From: Zygnema cylindricum
Lineage: Eukaryota > Streptophyta > Zygnematophyceae > Zygnematales > Zygnemataceae
Assembly (NCBI GenBank): GCA_037447655.1
Contig: JBBHKE010002511.1
Coordinates: 51,182 to 115,181 of the forward strand
DNA length: 64,000 bases
Direction of reading: 5' to 3'
This document shows positions 1 through 11,893 of this stretch, piece after piece; position 1 is the first letter of the stretch, and every line of letters begins with the position of its first letter. Under the pieces are notes generated by a model. It saw only the letters and a program-made list of their open reading frames with translations, ran no database searches and was not told where the DNA came from. The position numbers were made by a program, and so were the translations under genes.

Positions 1-3000
1 AGATGTACCGAAGTGGTACGATTCAACCTTCAACAGTTGGATGATCAATATATTAACCCATATGTATATAAGGGGGGGAAGATGTTGGATTTTTGTAATG
101 AGCTCGCAACAATTTTCATGGAGCTAGAGAGTGCTAGACAGGTTGAAACCGAAAAGATAAAAGTTAACTGCTTGCTCATGAAGTTACCAGATGAGTTTGA
201 GAACAAAGTCAACCGTGTGTAGGATTTGCTAGACTTAAGGTGGATATAGAATTCAATGGTAGGGATGATTCTCGTTCGAGAAAACACAATTGAGATCCGA
301 AGGGGAGGAAAGAGTGGGTAAGCCTTGGCAGATGGGACCGATTGAAGGAACAACATTCTAGGAAAACGGTCGGAAATTACGGAGGGGGGGGGGCAGAAAA
401 ATAACACCGAAGAGTTTGGACCAAGGGCTCCTAAGGGTTTTTGTCATTTTTGTAAGTAACCAAGGCACTATATGGCGGAGTGCACCAACTAACCAAACAT
501 CGGTTAAAGGAGGGACAGATTGGTGGACCTCTTAGAGGAAAGAAAAAGGCTTTTGTGACTCAGGTACACGAGGAGGAATCCGAGGACAAGTTCGGTAAGC
601 TCTTGCTAAATGAGGAGTTGGAGGCAAAGACCGAGGTCAAAATTCATCAAAAGCAAAAATGTGCTTTTGAAGGTTCGAAAGGTGACGGTGGTTCGATAGT
701 GGATTCTGGTGCCTCCATGCACATGTGTAAGGATAAACATCTGTTCACTAAGATGAGAAAAATTCCCACCGTAGAGATAGAGTATGGGGATGGGAGGGTA
801 GTCACTACTACTATAGTAGGATTGGTAGATCTTAAAGTCTTAGTGGAAAGAAAGACATCCATAGTGACATTCTCTGATGTGTTGTTTATTCCAGAGTTAA
901 ACAAAAACCTCATCTCAACGTCTGTATTAGATGATAAGGGTTTTGAGACTAGTACTAAGAAGGGAACCTTTACTGCTAGCTTTGAGGAGGAAGTTTATTT
1001 CACTGCTGAAAAAGGTAGGCAAAGGATGTTTAGGCAGACTTAAAGCAATGAAAAGAAGAAACTTTACTATGTTGGTGTTCATGATATCATTTTGTGGCAT
1101 TAGAGGCTTGGACATGCGCATTTACATAAGTTGAAAGAAATGAAAAAGATAGGAATAGTGGAAGGTATTAAGTTCGGAGAAAGTGAAAACCTAAGTGACT
1201 GTAGTGGTTGTGCTCACGGTAAGGCACACAAGTTACTCTTCCCGATGGAAGCCACTTATAAAGGAGAAAAAGTGTTAGACTTGGTACACACTGATATTTG
1301 GGGACCGGCCAGAGTGCCCTCACACGGTGGTAAAAGGTTTATGATGACAATCAGTGACAATTGGTCTTGATACTCTAGAGTGTATTTTTGAAAAATAAAT
1401 CAGAGGCTCCACTCGTTTTTAAGAAATATAAGCCATGGAGTGAGAAACTCCATGAAACTTCTATTAAGAGAGCAAGGAGTAATAATGGGGGTGGGTATAC
1501 CTCCAATCAGTTTGAGGATTTTGTGATAGAAGATGTAATGCAACACCAAAAGACAGTTTCTGAAAATCTTGAGCAGAATGGTGTAGCTGAGAGGTTAAAT
1601 AGAACACTAAGTGATACTGCCAAGAATATGCTATCAGATAAGAAGATAAGAAAGAGATTTTGGGTCGAAGCTATGAACCATGCAACTTATCTCAAATATA
1701 GAGTTCTTATTTCAACAATTTTAGGCTAAACTCCTTATGAGAGATGGACCGGCCAAAAACCAAATGTTTCACACTTAAAGGTTTACGGTAGTGAAGTATA
1801 CAGCTTAGACACAGATCGGTCGAATTGGAAGTTGGATCCAAAAAGAAAACCAGGATATTTGCTAGGATATGATGAAGATGTAAAAGAATATAGAATGTAT
1901 GATCTCAAGAGAGAAGATATAATTCTAGTAAAGTATCTAGTGGTCATGGATGAAGGGGAATCTATAGATCCCTTTAAGCATACAAAGACAGTCAAGATCA
2001 GATTTGAGTCAGAAAATTCTGATAACTTTGAGCTTCCTAACTATCCAAATTTTTGAGAAGATGATGATCTTGCAGGTACGAATCAAACCGAGGAGGATTT
2101 AACCATGGAACCCCTAGTGCCAACTCCAACCGAAGCGGAATACGTGGTGGAAATAGATCAAAATCGAGGGATAGGGGAGAAGTCGAAACTGTTCGAAAGA
2201 ATCCAAGAGAGCCATCCATTCTAGCATCATAGTTTGAGGGTGGAAGGAGAAGCAACAAAATATTGCAAGAGAAACAAGTTAACAACAACGTAACCAAATT
2301 GTCTTACCACAATGAACCCCAGACTTATAGTGAGGCGATGAAATGTCTTGAGAGGAACCGGTGAAAGACAACCATTAATGAGGAGATGGATTCGATTATG
2401 GCAGTCGATACGTGGGAATTGGTGGAATGTCCCATGATAGGAAAGTAATCACGTGTAAGTGGGTATTAAAATTGAAACTCAACAAGAATAACACCATTGA
2501 GCACTACAAGGCTCAGTTAGTGGCGAAGGGATTTACCCAAAAAAAAGGAATTGACTACGAGGAGAGTTTTACTCTGTCGTCAGGTTTCCCTCTGTTCAAA
2601 TACTTCTCAGTATAGCGGCAGCAGAAGACATGGAAGTGCATCAGATGGACATCAAGACGAACTTCCTACATAGAGAGTTGAAAGAGGAGATTTTTATGCG
2701 ACAGCCGGAAGGATTTGTGGAGCAAGGGGAGGAGAGCAAGGTATGTCGATAGATCAAATCTTTGTATGGGCTGAAATAGGCGCCTCGTCAATAGAATAAG
2801 AAGCTTGATGAGTTTCTTACATGTTTGGGATATATTCAGATCAACTCATATCACTCAATTTACTATTTGAAGACGAGGAAGGAATTATTTTCGTTGCAAT
2901 TTATGTTGATGATTTATTTGTATTAAGTAAATCTATACATAAAATAAACAAGTTGAAAAATGATCTAAAAGGAAGATTTGAGATGAAGGATATGGGAGAA

Positions 3001-3909
3001 GCTAGGTATATTTTGGGAATTTAGGAAGAGAGAGATAGAGATAGAAAAATAATAAGATTAACACAAAAAAGGCCATTGGAATCATGTTAGAAAGATTCCA
3101 AATGGACAAGGCTAATAGTTGTACCACTCCTATGGAACTAAAGAAAGGAAGTGAGGGGAGTGTGGATGAGGGAGTTATAATCTTGGATGATTAGGTACGC
3201 CAGGAAGAGAAAAGATTTATGCAAACTATCCCTTAAAGACAAGTAGTGGGCAGCCTAGTATATTTCATGAATTGCACCCGTCGGGACAAAGCCACAGCTG
3301 TAGGATTACTAAGTAGGAGTGTGAATGCTCCCACTAAAAAAGATTGGGAGGCACCCAAGAGAGTCCTTAGATATCTCATAGGCATAAGAGATCTATGGTT
3401 GCATTCGGGTGGGAACAATACTGACATCACCACTTGGAGTGATGCTAGCTATGGGGATGCTCCTATGAAGAGATGCACGTCTGGGTATTTATTATATGTG
3501 GGTGATGTGGCTTGTTACTGGAGCAGCAAGCAGCTAATGGTCTTTACTCAGTCTATCACGGAGGCTGAGTACATGGCCTCTTGCTCTGCTGTAAAAGAAT
3601 TAATGTGGGTGAAGTCTTTGCTTGGTAAACTTGGTCATCTTAAGAGTGGTATTTAGAAAGTGTTTTGTTATAATCAAGCAGCTATTGCCATTTCTGCCAA
3701 TCCTAAAAACCATTTGAAAGCAAGATATATGGATATTAGACTATGTTTCGTTAAGGAAAAGGTAGAAGAAAAAATAATTAGTTTAGAATATAGACAAGAT
3801 AGTGAAATGGTAGCAGATATGATGACCAAACTTGTGCCTTCCCCTAAGCTAATTTTCTGCAAGGAGAAGTGTGGTATGAAATTTAAAGGTGACAAGAAAA
3901 AAAGGGGAG
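1..3909 (+). pseudogene. Copia copy A: decayed gag-pol remnant
   Basis: The first bases match copia-1 gag from about 29640. Recognisable blocks follow in Ty1/copia order. The protease motif DSGASMHM lies near 702-725. The integrase zinc-binding region has CSGCAHGK near 1200, and the HTDIWGP motif lies near 1289. The integrase NGVAERLNRT block is near 1580. The reverse transcriptase YVDD is near 2900, the RNase H SDASYGD near 3440, and the C-terminal MTKLVPSP near 3820. Many stops and frameshifts break the frame: stops at about 1041, 1368 and 1726, and a one-base loss in the integrase near 1388. The zinc knuckle near 440-480 is damaged. Inference: non-functional; the frame order and homology to copia-1 make the assignment secure. 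Confidence 0.9.
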
Positions 3910-4957
3910 TGTAGAAATAAATGGTTGTTTTAGTATTTTCTAGGTCTAAAATTAAATGCAGAAAAGAAGCCGATGCAGTCAGCCTCTAACTCCTCTTTTC
4001 AGCTCCTATACTTGTCACTGTCACTGAAGGTTGATGAGGGCGATAGAGCCATGGCTGACTATGCTATCCAGAGAAAAATAGGCTGATGGTTTTGTAGATA
4101 TACTAAAAGGGTACTTCACAGACCCAGGATTTGATCCTGGTACCTATTGCCTGTCAAGCTAGCCAACAGCGCTAAGCTTTATCCTACAAGTCTAAGATTG
4201 GTGCTGAGACGTATAGGGTTTGGCAAACATATAAACTATTAGGCGTGAACAAATTCATTTAGTGGAAAATATAGACCTCGCGCATGGATACACTTTTATG
4301 AAGTACAGAGTACGGTACGGTTTTGAAACGGATATCGCGCATTTTGTTTTGACAACGAAACAAATATCGCGCAAAAATTTATGATGTCTACGATTAAAAA
4401 TTGGTATTGATCGGACGGCCGGGAAGGATGTCGAGATCACGCAATAGGATTTTGGCGGTTTTTGGTCACCCCCACATCGATTGACACGTGGGGAACCCAC
4501 ATTAGATTACGGCATCTCTGGAGATTACAGGAACGAATCCAGATATGACATGTGTCGAGTGGTTGGCCATGTCGTACAATGGCCATACAGAAAGTACAAC
4601 GACCCCCGTACCTTTCTGTACAACACAGTATTCTGATTGGTGCCGTACTTTGGTAGATACAGTTTTAGAGAGAGATAGGACTTAGGAAAATTTGGTAGAT
4701 AGGACCCTCTCTAGCAAGAGCTTCTGTACAAAAGGTCAACTTTGACCCTCCATAACTTACTACTTAGGGGAGAAAATTCAAAGATTCTTTTTGCTATCGA
4801 CTCAGATGAGTCTTCCTTTCATAGGGGTGAAGGTGGTCAGAGTTTGTATCTGCCAAGGTGGTAGTTATTCTTGCTTAAACACAAAAGGGTTAGGGTTATC
4901 CTAGAGGCTTCATGTGAGCTGCCTACTTTGAGGACCTATGGAGGTCTCAAAGTTGCA
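3910..4957 (+). repeat. Copia LTR shared by copies A and B
   Basis: This 1048-bp repeat starts TGTAGAAATAAATGG after a purine tract (AAAAAGGGGAG) and ends GTTGCA. It aligns end to end with the 1049-bp LTRs of copia-1, but its last bases are TTGCA rather than TTTCA, a subfamily difference also seen at 9988 and 18909. It contains an antisense tRNA-like block (4124-4205), a hairpin flanked by TATCGCGCA repeats (about 4332-4373), and a CACGTG core at 4485-4490. Confidence 0.88.
4124..4205 (-). other. tRNA-like block in the copia A/B LTR, antisense to the element
   Basis: On the minus strand a perfect T-arm can be folded: stem CCAGG with CCTGG (4124-4128 and 4136-4140) around a 7-base loop, giving the B-box-like GGATCAAATCC. 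Upstream on that strand, CTTGTAGGATAAAGCTTAGC aligns with the A-box region of the copia-2 block. Confidence 0.5.
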
Positions 4958-7900
4958 AAAAGAAGGGGAGGTGGTGGAAAAATGAAAGGAGAAGGAGACG
5001 GTCACACAAATAACAACTGGTTCGGCATTCATGTTACTTATTCTGAGGAACAAGGAGAATGATACCGATACCTGGGACTATAAAAATATGGCGGCAAAGC
5101 ACTACTTCCTCCACCATCTTGCTCAAAGGCTTGAATCTCGTTATTTGCAAAAAGAGAGGGCATCCGATTTTTTGGTGGCTTTCATCGAGAGGAGCCAAAG
5201 TGATAAGATTCAGTAACAGTAGTGGGCTGATCAAAAAATTGACGCATATGTATACAAAGGGGGGGAGATGTAATGAGCTCCCAACAATTTTCACGGAGCT
5301 AGAGAGTGCTTGAAAGGTTTAAATTGAAAAGATGAAGGTTAACTGCTTGCTCATGAAGTTACCAGATGAGTTCGAGAACATAGTCAACCGTGTGTAGGAC
5401 TTGCTATTGTCAAGGTGGATATGGAATTTAGTGGTAGGGATGATTCTCGTTCGAGATAACACGATTGAGATCCGAAGGGGAGGAAAGAGTAGACAAGCCT
5501 TGGCAGCTGAACCCGATTAGATGAACAACGATTCTAGGAAAAAGGTTGGAAATTACGGAGGGGGGGGGCAAAAAAATCAGACCGAGGAGTTTGGACCAAG
5601 GGATCCCAAGGGTTTGTGTCATTTTTGTAAGAAACTAGGTCACTCTATGGCGGAGTGCAATAAGCTAACCGAACTTCGGTTAAAAGAAGGTAGATCTGTG
5701 GACCTCGTAGCGGTAAGAAAAAGGCTCTTGTGACTCAAGTACATAAGGTGGAATCCGAGGACGAGGACATTAAGCTATTTTTTGATGAGGAGTTGGAGGC
5801 AAAGACCGAGGTCGAAATTCCTCGAAAGCAGAAATGTGCTTTTGAAGGTTTGAAAGGTGACGGAGGTTGGATAGTGGATTCTGGTGCCTCCATGCACATG
5901 TGTAAGGATAAACATCTGTTCACTAAGATGAGAAAAATTCCCACCGTAGAGATAGAGTATGGGGATGGGAGGGTAGTCACTACTACTATAGTAGGATTGG
6001 TAGATCTTAAAGTCTTAGTGGAAAGAAAGACATCCATAGTGACATTCTCTGATGTGTTGTTTATTCCAGAGTTAAACAAAAACCTCATCTCAACGTCTGT
6101 ATTAGATGATAAGGGTTTTGAGACTAGTACTAAGAAGGGAACCTTTACTGCTAGCTTTGAGGAGGAAGTTTATTTCACTGCTGAAAAAGGTAGGCAAAGG
6201 ATGTTTAGGCAGACTTAAAGCAATGAAAAGAAGAAACTTTACTATGTTGGTGTTCATGATATCATTTTGTGGCATTAGAGGCTTGGACATGCGCATTTAC
6301 ATAAGTTGAAAGAAATGAAAAAGATAGGAATAATGGAAGGAATTAAGTTCGGAGAAAGTGAAAACCTAAGTGACTGTAGTGGTTGTGCTCACGGTAAGGC
6401 ACACAAGTTACTCTTCCCGATGGAAGCCACTTATAAAGGAGAAAAAGTGTTAGACTTGGTACACACTGATATTTGGGGACCGGCCAGAGTGCCCTCACAC
6501 GGTGGTAAAAGGTTTATGATGACAATCAATGACAATTGGTCTCGATACTCTATAGTGTATTTTTGAAAAATAAATCAGAGGCTCCACTCGTTTTTAAGAA
6601 ATATAAGCCATGGAGTGAGAAACTCCATGAAACTTCTATTAAGAGAGCAAGGAGTAATAATGGGGGTGGGTATACCTCCAATCAGTTTGAGGATTTTGTG
6701 ATAGAAGATGTAATGCAACACCAAAAGACAGTTTCTGAAAATCTTGAGCAGAATGGTGTAGCTGAGAGGTTAAATAGAACACTAAGTGATACTGCCAAGA
6801 ATATGCTATCAGATAAGAAGATAAGAAAGAGATTTTGGGTCGAAGCTATGAACCATGCAACTTATCTCAAATATAGAGTTCTTATTTCAACAATTTTAGG
6901 CTAAACTCCTTATGAGAGATGGACCGGCCAAAAACCAAATGTTTCACACTTAAAGGTTTACGGTAGTGAAGTATACAGCTTAGACACAGATCGGTCGAAT
7001 TGGAAGTTGGATCCAAAAAGAAAACCAGGATATTTGCTAGGATATGATGAAGATGTAAAAGAATATAGAATGTATGATCTCAAGAGAGAAGATATAATTC
7101 TAGTAAAGTATCTAGTGGTCATGGATGAAGGGGAATCTATAGATCCCTTTAAGCATACAAAGACAGTCAAGATCAGATTTGAGTCAGAAAATTCTGATAA
7201 CTTTGAGCTTCCTAACTATCCAAGATTTCAAGAAGATGATGATCTTGCAGGTACGGATCAGATCGAGAAGGACCCAAATGTGGAACCCCTAGTATTAACT
7301 CCAACCGAAGCGGAAGACGTGGTGGAAATCGACCCGGAATCAAGGGATAGGGGAGAAGTAGAAACTGTTCGGAAAAATCCAAGAGAGCCATCTATTCCGG
7401 CAACCAAGTTTGAGGGAGGGAAGGAGAAGTAGCAAAAAGTTGCAAAAAAAATAGGTTAATAACAAGGAAACAAAACTATCTCATCCCAATGAACCTTATA
7501 CTTATGGAGAGGCGATGAATTGTCCAGAAAAGAACCTGTGGAAGACAACCATCAATAGGGAGATGACCTCAATTATGGCAGGCGATACTTGGGAGCTCGT
7601 GAATTGTCCACCTAATCGAAAACCAATCGGTTGTTAGTGGGTGTTCAAATTTAAACTGAACTCAGATAGCACCATTGAGCGCTATAAGGCTTGGTTAGTG
7701 GCCAAAGGATTTACACAGAAAGAGGGAATCGACTACGAAGAAACCTTTGCCCTGGTCGTCAGATTTCCCTCCGTCCGCATACTTTTTTGTTTGGGAGCAG
7801 CAAAATACATGGAAGTGCACCAGATGGACATCAAGAGAGCCTTTTTGTACGGAGAATTGGAAGAGGAGATCTTCATGTGACAATACGAAGGATTTGTGGA

Positions 7901-9016
7901 GCAAGGAGAGGAGAGTAAGTTATGCTGGCTGATTAAATCTCTTTATGGTTTAAAGCAGGCGCCCCGACAGTGGAATAAGAAGCTCAATGAGATTCTTATC
8001 GGTCTAGGATATATCCAAATGAGCTCAGATCACTCAATCTATGTTTTTGAAGATGAGGAAGTTGTTATTTTTATTGCAATTTATGTTGATGATTTGCTTG
8101 TTTAAGTAAATCAACGGACAAAATTAAAAAAATTGAAAACGGATCTTAAAGGATAATTTGAAATAAAGGGTATGGGGTAGGCAAAATATATTTTGGGTAT
8201 TCAAGCAAAAAGAGACCAAGAACAAAAAATAATAAGACTGACTGAGAAAGAAACAATAGGGAACATGTTGGAAAAATTTCAGATGGATAAAACTAATAGT
8301 TGTACAACTCCAATTGAGTTAAAGAAGGGAAGTGAGGGGAGTGTGGAACAAGGAGTCATAATCTTAGACAAAGAATTAGGTCCTGAAAAATAGAATATCG
8401 TGTAGACTATGCCTTACAAACAAGTAGTGGGAAACCTAATCTATTTTATGAATTGTACCCGGCTGGATTTAGCTGCATCTGTCAGAGTGCTAAGTAGAAG
8501 TCTAAATGCTCCCACTAAGAGAGATTGGGAGGCAGCTATAAAAGTACTTAGATATATAATAAAAAATAGGGATCTATAGTAGCATTTGGGTGAAGGGAAT
8601 ACTGACATCACTACTTCAAGTGATGCTAGTTATGGTGATGCTTCGATGATGAGATGTACTTCTGGTTATGTATTATATGTGGGTGATGGGGCATGTTGCT
8701 AGAGTAGCAAACAACAAAGGTTATTGCTCAGTCCACCATAGAGGTTGATTATATGGCCTCTTGCTCTACTGTAAAAGAATTGTTGTGGGTCAAGTCTTTG
8801 CTTAGTGAGCTTGGTCACCTTAAGAGTGGTGTGCAATTTTTTTTTTTATGAAAATCAGGCAGCAATCGCTATTGCTGCCAATCTTAAACATCATTTGAAA
8901 GCCAAAGATTGCTTTTGCTGCCAATCTTAAACATCATTTGAAAGCCAAACACATGGACAGTAGAATCAGCTTTGTTAGAGAGAAGGTAGAAAAAAAAATC
9001 AGTTTATAGCGCTGCC
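4958..9016 (+). pseudogene. Copia copy B: decayed gag-pol remnant
   Basis: The sequence begins directly after the LTR end and aligns with copia-1 from about 29410, so the primer-binding site and the first 200 bases of gag are deleted. A CCHC knuckle (CHFCKKLGHSMAEC) is visible near 5618-5660, the protease DSGASMHM near 5878, the integrase core at 6450-6800, the reverse transcriptase YVDD near 8088, and an RNase H remnant near 8610-8960. Stops and indels are frequent. There is a 43-bp tandem duplication at about 8872-8957. The end of RNase H, the polypurine tract and about 70 bp of the 3' LTR are deleted near 9016. From about 5879 to 7220 the sequence is almost identical to 704-2045 of copy A, including the same inactivating stops. 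Confidence 0.9.
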
Positions 9017-9988
9017 TTTAACTCCTCTCTTCAGCACCCACACTTGTCACAATTACTTAAGGTTGAAGGGGGAGAGAGAGCCATGGTTGCTAGTGCTGTC
9101 CAGAGAGAGACAAGCAGTTTTATTTTAGAAAGGTTTACAAAAAACATACTTAACGGACCTAGGATTTGATCTTGATACCTGCCGTCTATCAAGTCAGCCG
9201 CTAACAGTAAGCTTTATCCTATAAGTTTAGGATCGGTGCTGAGACATATAAGGTTTGACAAATACTTGAACAATTAGAAGTGAACTAATTCATTAAACGA
9301 CAACTATTTACGTCATGCATAGATTCAATTTTGTAAAGTACGAAGTACGGTACAGTTCCGAAACAGGAATCGAACATTTTGTCTCGACACAAAACAAATA
9401 TCGCGGAAGTATTTATGACGGCTACGATTGAAACCCGATTTTGATCGGACAGCCGCGAAGGATGCCAAGATCGCGGAAAAGGATTTTGGCGGTTTGCGGT
9501 CACCGCCACGTTGTTTGACACGTGGCACATCCACATTCGATTACGGCATCTCCGGGATTTACCGAAACAAATCCAAAAATGACATGTGTCGACTTGTTGC
9601 AATGTCGTACAATGGCTGTACATAAAATACACAAGCACCTATGCTTTTCTGTACAACACAGTATTATAATTGGTGCCGTACTTCAGTAGATAAAGTTTTA
9701 GAGAGATAGGACTAACAAAAATTTGTTAGATAGGACCCTATCTCCGAGAGAGCTTCTGTACAAATGGTCAACTTTGACCCTCCATAACTTACTGCTCATG
9801 GGAGTAAATTCATAGATTCTTTTTGCTATCAACTCAAGGGAGTCTTACCTTTATAGGGTGAAGGTGATCATAGTTTTTGTCCGCCATGGTGGCAGTTATT
9901 CTTGCTGATATACAAAGAGGTCGGGGTTTTCCTAGAGGCTTCGTGTGAGCTGCCTACTATGAGGACCTATTGAGGTCTCACAGTTGCA
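9017..9988 (+). repeat. 5'-truncated 3' LTR of copia copy B
   Basis: The sequence from CTGCCTTTAACTCCTCTC to the final GTTGCA aligns with the LTR at 3910-4957, minus its first 70 or so bases. The antisense tRNA-like block (about 9157-9232) and the 3' LTR portion with the AACTTTGACCCTCCATAACTT core are present. The left junction is a deletion that also removed the end of RNase H. Confidence 0.82.
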
Positions 9989-10024
9989 ATTTTTTTTTGT
10001 CTCGGAGAGGTGTATGAAGACCCT

Positions 10025-10098
10025 TGACCATTCAATAACCGATAACTATCAATATCGGTGTTATCGCAATAAAGTTCTTGTCGATACATTACACAACC
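10025..10098 (+). mobile_element. Terminal remnant of a hAT-type non-autonomous element
   Basis: This stretch matches the last 75 or so bases of the complete element at 41275-42222, including AATAACCGATAACTATC and TATCGGTGTTATCGC. Its outer end (ACATTACACAACC) is a decayed form of the terminal ACACAACACTA. No opposite end is seen nearby. Confidence 0.6.
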
Positions 10099-10159
10099 TT
10101 TTAAAGATGTAAACAATTTGGAGATGTTATGTGGACACCCGAAACTGCAAGTGAACACC

Positions 10160-10790
10160 CCACGAAAAATGTTTGTGCTACTTCTAGCCTTCTAAGACAC
10201 CTTCAGTGTCAAGGGAGGTGTCCGCCCAACCCCGTCAAAAATGTTGCGCTCGGACCAACAACCGAAAATGTCCCTAATGACAACGTGCGTGGAGAAACCG
10301 CATTTGAGAAGAACTTCGCGCCTCAGGGTGTAGCCTTCGTCAGTGCCAACTGTTGTAATTGTTTCGCGAACCAAGTAATGCATATCACCGCCCCTAGAGC
10401 AACGTAGTAGATGAATCCCGTCCAAGTCCGTAGGCTGGTTACATACACAAAGGGGCTGCCCAAGAAACGCATGGAGAGGCAAACCCCAACGTTGATGCAA
10501 GGCAGATGTGAACTGGTAAGATGTCTGAGAAAGTGTCAAAAAAACGATGTGGCTTGCAACCACGCACTAGCATCCGGCCCCGAACACCAACTCAGTCGGT
10601 CACGCGATTGAGCAGAAGGTAGCGCGTCTAAAAGATTATGGAATTCGACGGCTGCCAATTGCTAAGTTATGCGCTGTTGGAGATGAAAATTGTTGTCAGA
10701 AATAATAGTTTGAAAAGGTGGAACTTGGTTTCGTGCATCAGGTGGAAAGAGTGCAAGGACGAAGAGAAGAGTCTCATGAAAAAAAAAGGT
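10160..10790 (-). pseudogene. Non-LTR retrotransposon-like C-terminal domain remnant
   Basis: On the minus strand a frame at 10563-10192 reads through SALHQRWGLPLHAFLGQ, then a Cys-His cluster CVC-x9-H-x3-C, then RETITTVGTDEGY. A second frame just upstream gives GPDASAWLQATS. From family knowledge this order (a GA-x-AWL block, an RLGLP block, then a CCHC cluster followed by a conserved R-D/E segment) resembles the region after the reverse transcriptase in some plant and algal non-LTR elements. The two halves are in different frames and a stop precedes the longer one, so it is broken. No reverse transcriptase motif was found beside it. The assignment is tentative and its borders are approximate. 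Confidence 0.45.
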
Positions 10791-10908
10791 TCTCCTCCCC
10801 TTTAGAGAAGACCTAGGCTAGAATTGGAACTTTATCGACGATGAATCGAAAGGTGGTGGTAAGTGCCACCAAAGCCCTACTACCCAAATAGGTTGCCGAA
10901 GTAACTCT

Positions 10909-11893
10909 TGTAACTCTTTGTCCTCCATTGGATCACAGAATTCAGAAAGCCTCTAGATAGTTGTAAACTAACCCAATTTCAATGACAAACAATGCTTCCC
11001 AAGCGAACAACTTGACAATCTTAATACACCCTTGTGGAGTTTAGACTTCCCTGAGTCCGTTGGAAAAAGAAACTCTGAAAACGCCCAACCAGGCGATAAG
11101 TTATGAGGCAGTAAAAAATGCCAATTTGTACAAAACTCTCAAAGAGAGAGGTGACTACCTACCAAAATATTCTATGTCCTGATTCCCTCTAATAACTTCT
11201 ATATATTAAAGTACGAACCAATCAGATTACTGTACTGTACCAAAAATTACTATTGCCGTTGTACCTTTTGTACAGCCTATATACGACAAAGCTTTTAAGG
11301 GGACGCGTGTCCACTTCTTACTCGTCCGTACGTTCCTCAAAATTCCCGCGACCGAATGTCATCTTTTCACGTGGCTCCAAGATATGCCATGTCACAAAAC
11401 GCCAAAGTGACCTTTTCGAGATCTCGGCGAAGACGTATGGTGTTGGATAAGAACCGGCATTAAATATCGTCCGTCGAAACAAATGTCAAATATATTTGTT
11501 TCATGCGCGATCTAGTCTGCACTGAATTTACCATGTTCTATTATGTAACATTTTACATTTCCGTTAATTTGATTATAGGATATAACATTCTTTAAATATG
11601 AATCATACCCTATATGAACTTCTACGACAGACTGGAGAGAGAGGACGGCTACGCCACGCTCTACAGGACGGGGGTTTGAGTCCTACTGGACTCAACCTTT
11701 TGGTAGAGAGTGACTTAAGGTCACTCTCTAACCTTGTATATGGAGCTCAGGCAGCCATGGCTCCATCATTCTCTCTCCCCTTTATTGACTACAACAAGTA
11801 TGGGGGTAAGAGAGAAGAGATGAAGGCAAGCTGCCTGCTTTTTCCGCTAATTTATTAAGACCTAGAAAAAATCCAAAACTATTTATTTCAACA
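10909..11893 (-). repeat. 3' LTR of minus-strand copia fragment D
   Basis: Read on the minus strand, the repeat starts TGTTGAAATAAATAG after the purine tract TAAGGGGAG and ends near GAGTTACA at 10909. Shared LTR landmarks are GAACCAATCAGATT near the promoter-proximal region (plus-strand reading) and a run related to the ACTGCTCAGGGGAG block of other copies. It carries a plus-strand tRNA-like segment at 11640-11702, which is antisense to the element. Divergence from the other LTRs is high, so the inner end is approximate. Confidence 0.65.
11640..11702 (+). other. tRNA-like segment inside LTR D, antisense to the element
   Basis: The segment contains GGTTTGAGTCC, which differs by one base from the Pol III B-box consensus GGTTCGANNCC, downstream of GGACGGCTACG. 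It corresponds in position to tRNA-like blocks in the other copia LTRs. A complete cloverleaf was not established by eye. Confidence 0.4.

Larger units (their letters stand above)
1..9988 (+). mobile_element. Tandem Ty1/copia array: copy A, shared LTR, copy B, LTR
   Basis: Two decayed copia copies lie in the same orientation in the order internal region A (window edge to 3909), LTR (3910-4957), internal region B (4958-about 9016), truncated LTR (about 9017-9988). Both align along their length with the intact copia-1 at 28152-34601. The middle LTR is the 3' LTR of A and the 5' LTR of B, as expected from unequal recombination between elements or insertion into an LTR. B has lost its primer-binding site and about 200 bp of 5' gag. 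The 5' end of A lies outside the window. Neither copy can encode a functional polyprotein. Confidence 0.85.

Noticed and set aside
10129-10611. Plus-strand frames opposite the non-LTR remnant
   Set aside because: The minus strand carries the recognisable Cys-His and RWGLP motifs. The plus-strand frames show nothing.
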